This document shows, in pieces, positions 5,887 through 7,367 of a stretch of 7,367 nucleotides of DNA. Position 1 is the stretch's first letter. The number at the start of each line of letters is the position of its first letter. Origin of the DNA: Anaerolineales bacterium UBA3082 (GTDB lineage: Bacteria; Chloroflexota; Anaerolineae; UBA7937); the NCBI GenBank assembly GCA_002366595.1, contig DFBK01000073.1, forward strand, positions 1 through 7,367, in the 5' to 3' direction. The notes beneath the pieces were generated by a model. It saw only the letters and a program-made list of their open reading frames with translations, ran no database searches and had not been told where the DNA came from. The position numbers and the translations under genes are program-made.

Positions 5887-7275
5887 TTAGATGGAGGGTT
5901 CTGAGTCAGGCGCTTTGGGCGAGCCACCGACCTGTTCTCGTCTCTCACCAGCGAGTTCCCTTATCCTCTCGCCCTTCGGCGATAGCCTGCGCGTTCGCCA
6001 CACGCTGGCCCCGGCGACGAAAATGACCACCAAGGCCAGAAAGACCATCACCGAAAGTATGCCCTTGCTGGGGTTACCTAAGAGACGACCGATCTGATCA
6101 GCCACAACCCCTATGAAGAGCATAGGAGGGATGGCTACCAGGTTGGAGGTCATAAAATAGAAGGCGATGACCCGGCCTCTGATCTCGGCCGGTGACCTCT
6201 CCTGCATCACCGTCTGAGCGGGAACGGTGATCATCGCTATCCCCGCGCCCATAAAGAAGGCGAGGGTACTGATCACCGTCAAGGGCGAGATGAGCGAGAA
6301 AGATCCCATCCTCCCTGCCACAAGGGTGAGTCCCAGCAAGGTGAGGCCTAGGGTGAGTAGGCCAGTATTGGAGAGGCTCTCCCGGCGAAACTGATGGCCG
6401 TAGCGACCAACCAGGATGGTGGATAGCAACAACCCTAGCCCCGCCGGGGCGAAGACATAGATAGCATCCTCTGGTGCGAGGTGCAACACCCGAGTGGCGA
6501 AGCCGGGAGCCAGCATAGCCAAAGTTAAAAAGAGGGTGGCTAACAGGGTGAGTTGAGAGATGGCCAGAAATATAGAGCGGCGAGAGACCACGAACCGCCA
6601 CCCCTCCTGGATCTCCTCCCACACCTCCTCTAGGGAAGAAAGTTGAGAGTTGCGCTCTAGTTTGGGCGCATCGCGGGGTAGAAGGGAGACGAGCACCGTG
6701 GCAGCCAGATACATCACCGCTATGAGGATGAAGGTATGGTCGATACCCAGGAGTTTGACCCCCAGTGGGGCCAAGATGATTAACCCCGCCGCCTGAGTGA
6801 TGGTGAGAGTGAGGTTGAAAAGGGCGTTTGCCGAGAGCAGCCTCTTCTCCCCCACCAGGAGGGGGATAGTCGCCGCCTCAGCCGGGCTGAAGAATTGCCC
6901 GATAGCCGAGGAGATAAAGGTGAGGAGATAGAGGGCCAAGAGAAGATAGCCTCCTCTCAGCGTATAGAGGAAGAAGATGTAGCCAGAGACGGTGAGCACC
7001 CGCAGGGCATTGGAGGCCACCATCACCACCTTGTTCGATAAGCGATCTACCGCGATCCCGGCGAAGGAACTGAAGAGGACACCAGGGAAGGTAAAGGCCA
7101 AGATGATGACCGCCATATGGCTAGTGGAGCCGGTCAACTTCTCGATGAGCACCATCTGCACGAAATGGATGCCGTTTTGAGCGCTCTGGGAGATGGCCTG
7201 GGCGATCCATAGGAAAAGGAAGTTCCTATTCCTGATGACCGCACCGAAACCCTCGTCTTGTGACGCCCTTAACAC
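5887..7275 (-). CDS. MFS-family exporter (MFS_3 / EntS-like drug or metabolite efflux)
   Basis: This is a 12-span major facilitator protein of 462 aa, probably a proton-coupled exporter of a small molecule. It opens with RNRNFLFLWIAQAISQ (15-30), typical of the EntS / macrolide-efflux-like group. The motif A region is GIAVDRLSNKVVMVASNALRVL (73-94; broken here only for reading, key residues D77, R78, R92). FFSPAEAATIPLLVGEKRLLSANAL (128-152) matches the family's fxPA...L.xANal segment, and ERSPAEIRGRV (359-369) its second-half RGR motif. A cytosolic loop at about 199-233 separates the halves, and a charged, probably disordered tail runs from 427. The start is GTG at 7275-7273: GGAG at 7286-7283 stands 7 nt before it, an in-frame TGA lies at 7293-7291, and the next Met (39-41 region) would lose the first span. 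It overlaps the upstream reading frame by 7 nt, so it is probably inside an operon that continues into the glycosyltransferase gene. The substrate is unknown. Confidence 0.9.
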   Translation of the reverse strand: MLRASQDEGFGAVIRNRNFLFLWIAQAISQSAQNGIHFVQMVLIEKLTGSTSHMAVIILAFTFPGVLFSSFAGIAVDRLSNKVVMVASNALRVLTVSGYIFFLYTLRGGYLLLALYLLTFISSAIGQFFSPAEAATIPLLVGEKRLLSANALFNLTLTITQAAGLIILAPLGVKLLGIDHTFILIAVMYLAATVLVSLLPRDAPKLERNSQLSSLEEVWEEIQEGWRFVVSRRSIFLAISQLTLLATLFLTLAMLAPGFATRVLHLAPEDAIYVFAPAGLGLLLSTILVGRYGHQFRRESLSNTGLLTLGLTLLGLTLVAGRMGSFSLISPLTVISTLAFFMGAGIAMITVPAQTVMQERSPAEIRGRVIAFYFMTSNLVAIPPMLFIGVVADQIGRLLGNPSKGILSVMVFLALVVIFVAGASVWRTRRLSPKGERIRELAGERREQVGGSPKAPDSEPSI

Positions 7276-7367
7276 CGGTTCGCTCCAGCCTCAAGAGAAG
7301 GGCCCTCTCCCCGCGAAAGGAAAGCCTTGACCCTCTTCTCAAAGATACGGCGGGGCAAGAGCACCCG
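7269..7367 (-). CDS. 3' end of an unidentified upstream gene (partial)
   Basis: A frame open from the window edge ends at TAA 7271-7269 and codes 32 residues, rich in Arg and Lys (it includes LLPRRIFEKRVKAFLSRGEG and ends in GANRC). One other frame stops early; the third is also open through this stretch but runs on into the MFS gene out of frame. The 7-nt overlap of the stop with the MFS start, and the ribosome binding site of the MFS gene lying inside this frame, fit translational coupling in an operon. The fragment is too short for me to assign a family. Confidence 0.5.
   Translation of the reverse strand, partial: RVLLPRRIFEKRVKAFLSRGEGPSLEAGANRC
7283..7286 (-). promoter_or_regulatory. 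ribosome binding site deciding the GTG start of the MFS gene
   Basis: GGAG on the minus strand with a 7-nt spacer to GTG at 7275-7273. Together with the in-frame TGA at 7293-7291 it makes this GTG the only start that keeps the first membrane span. Confidence 0.65.

Noticed and set aside
6098..6622. 174-residue minus-strand reading frame inside the MFS gene
   Set aside because: It is a different frame of the same strand as a clear 12-span transporter, its composition is low-complexity (Gly, Arg, Pro, His) and it shows no family motif. It is a shadow.

Overview
The window is one compact, gene-dense bacterial region in which every supportable gene lies on the minus strand. In the order of transcription (right to left) it holds: the last 32 codons of an unidentified gene; an MFS-type exporter; a large GT-C (family 39-like) membrane glycosyltransferase with a long C-terminal soluble part; and two tandem, equal-length (552 aa) paralogues of the type I phosphodiesterase / alkaline phosphatase superfamily. 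At the left edge there is a hairpin and possibly the first codons of another gene. I see no tRNA, rRNA, CRISPR array, transposase or phage gene.

The organism cannot be named from the sequence. A moderately GC-rich genome, frequent AGG/AGA (Arg) and ATA (Ile) codons, a GT39-like protein with tandem C-terminal beta-sandwich-like modules, and cytosolic phosphodiesterases carrying the PP-x-S/T...TGKNPGK signature together suggest a Chloroflexota-like, possibly thermophilic bacterium. This is an inference, not a measurement.

Layout: 7367-7269 is the end of the upstream gene, overlapping the GTG start of the MFS gene by 7 nt. The MFS gene (7275-5887) is followed after 26 nt by the glycosyltransferase (5860-3455). 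A 67-nt gap (3454-3388) contains a well-formed sigma-70-type promoter (TTGTCT, 17 nt, TATAAT) and a good ribosome binding site, so the phosphodiesterase pair (3387-1729 and 1732-74, overlapping by 4 nt as ATGA) has its own start of transcription and may also be read through from upstream. No gap without a gene exceeds 73 nt.

How the genes may work together: the glycosyltransferase probably moves a sugar from a polyprenyl-phosphate carrier to an acceptor outside the membrane, the MFS protein moves a small molecule across the membrane, and the two phosphodiesterases (no signal peptide, all metal ligands present) probably cleave a phosphodiester or phosphomonoester in the cytoplasm. A link to cell-envelope glycan or lipid metabolism is plausible but not shown.

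The least ordinary features are small. There is a compact palindromic element inside the glycosyltransferase gene, exactly where one of two internal repeats carries about 18 extra residues. A second palindrome with a similar architecture lies at the left edge. Both phosphodiesterases have Ser at the position where I expect the usual Thr nucleophile. I found no convincing evidence of a wholly new multi-gene system.
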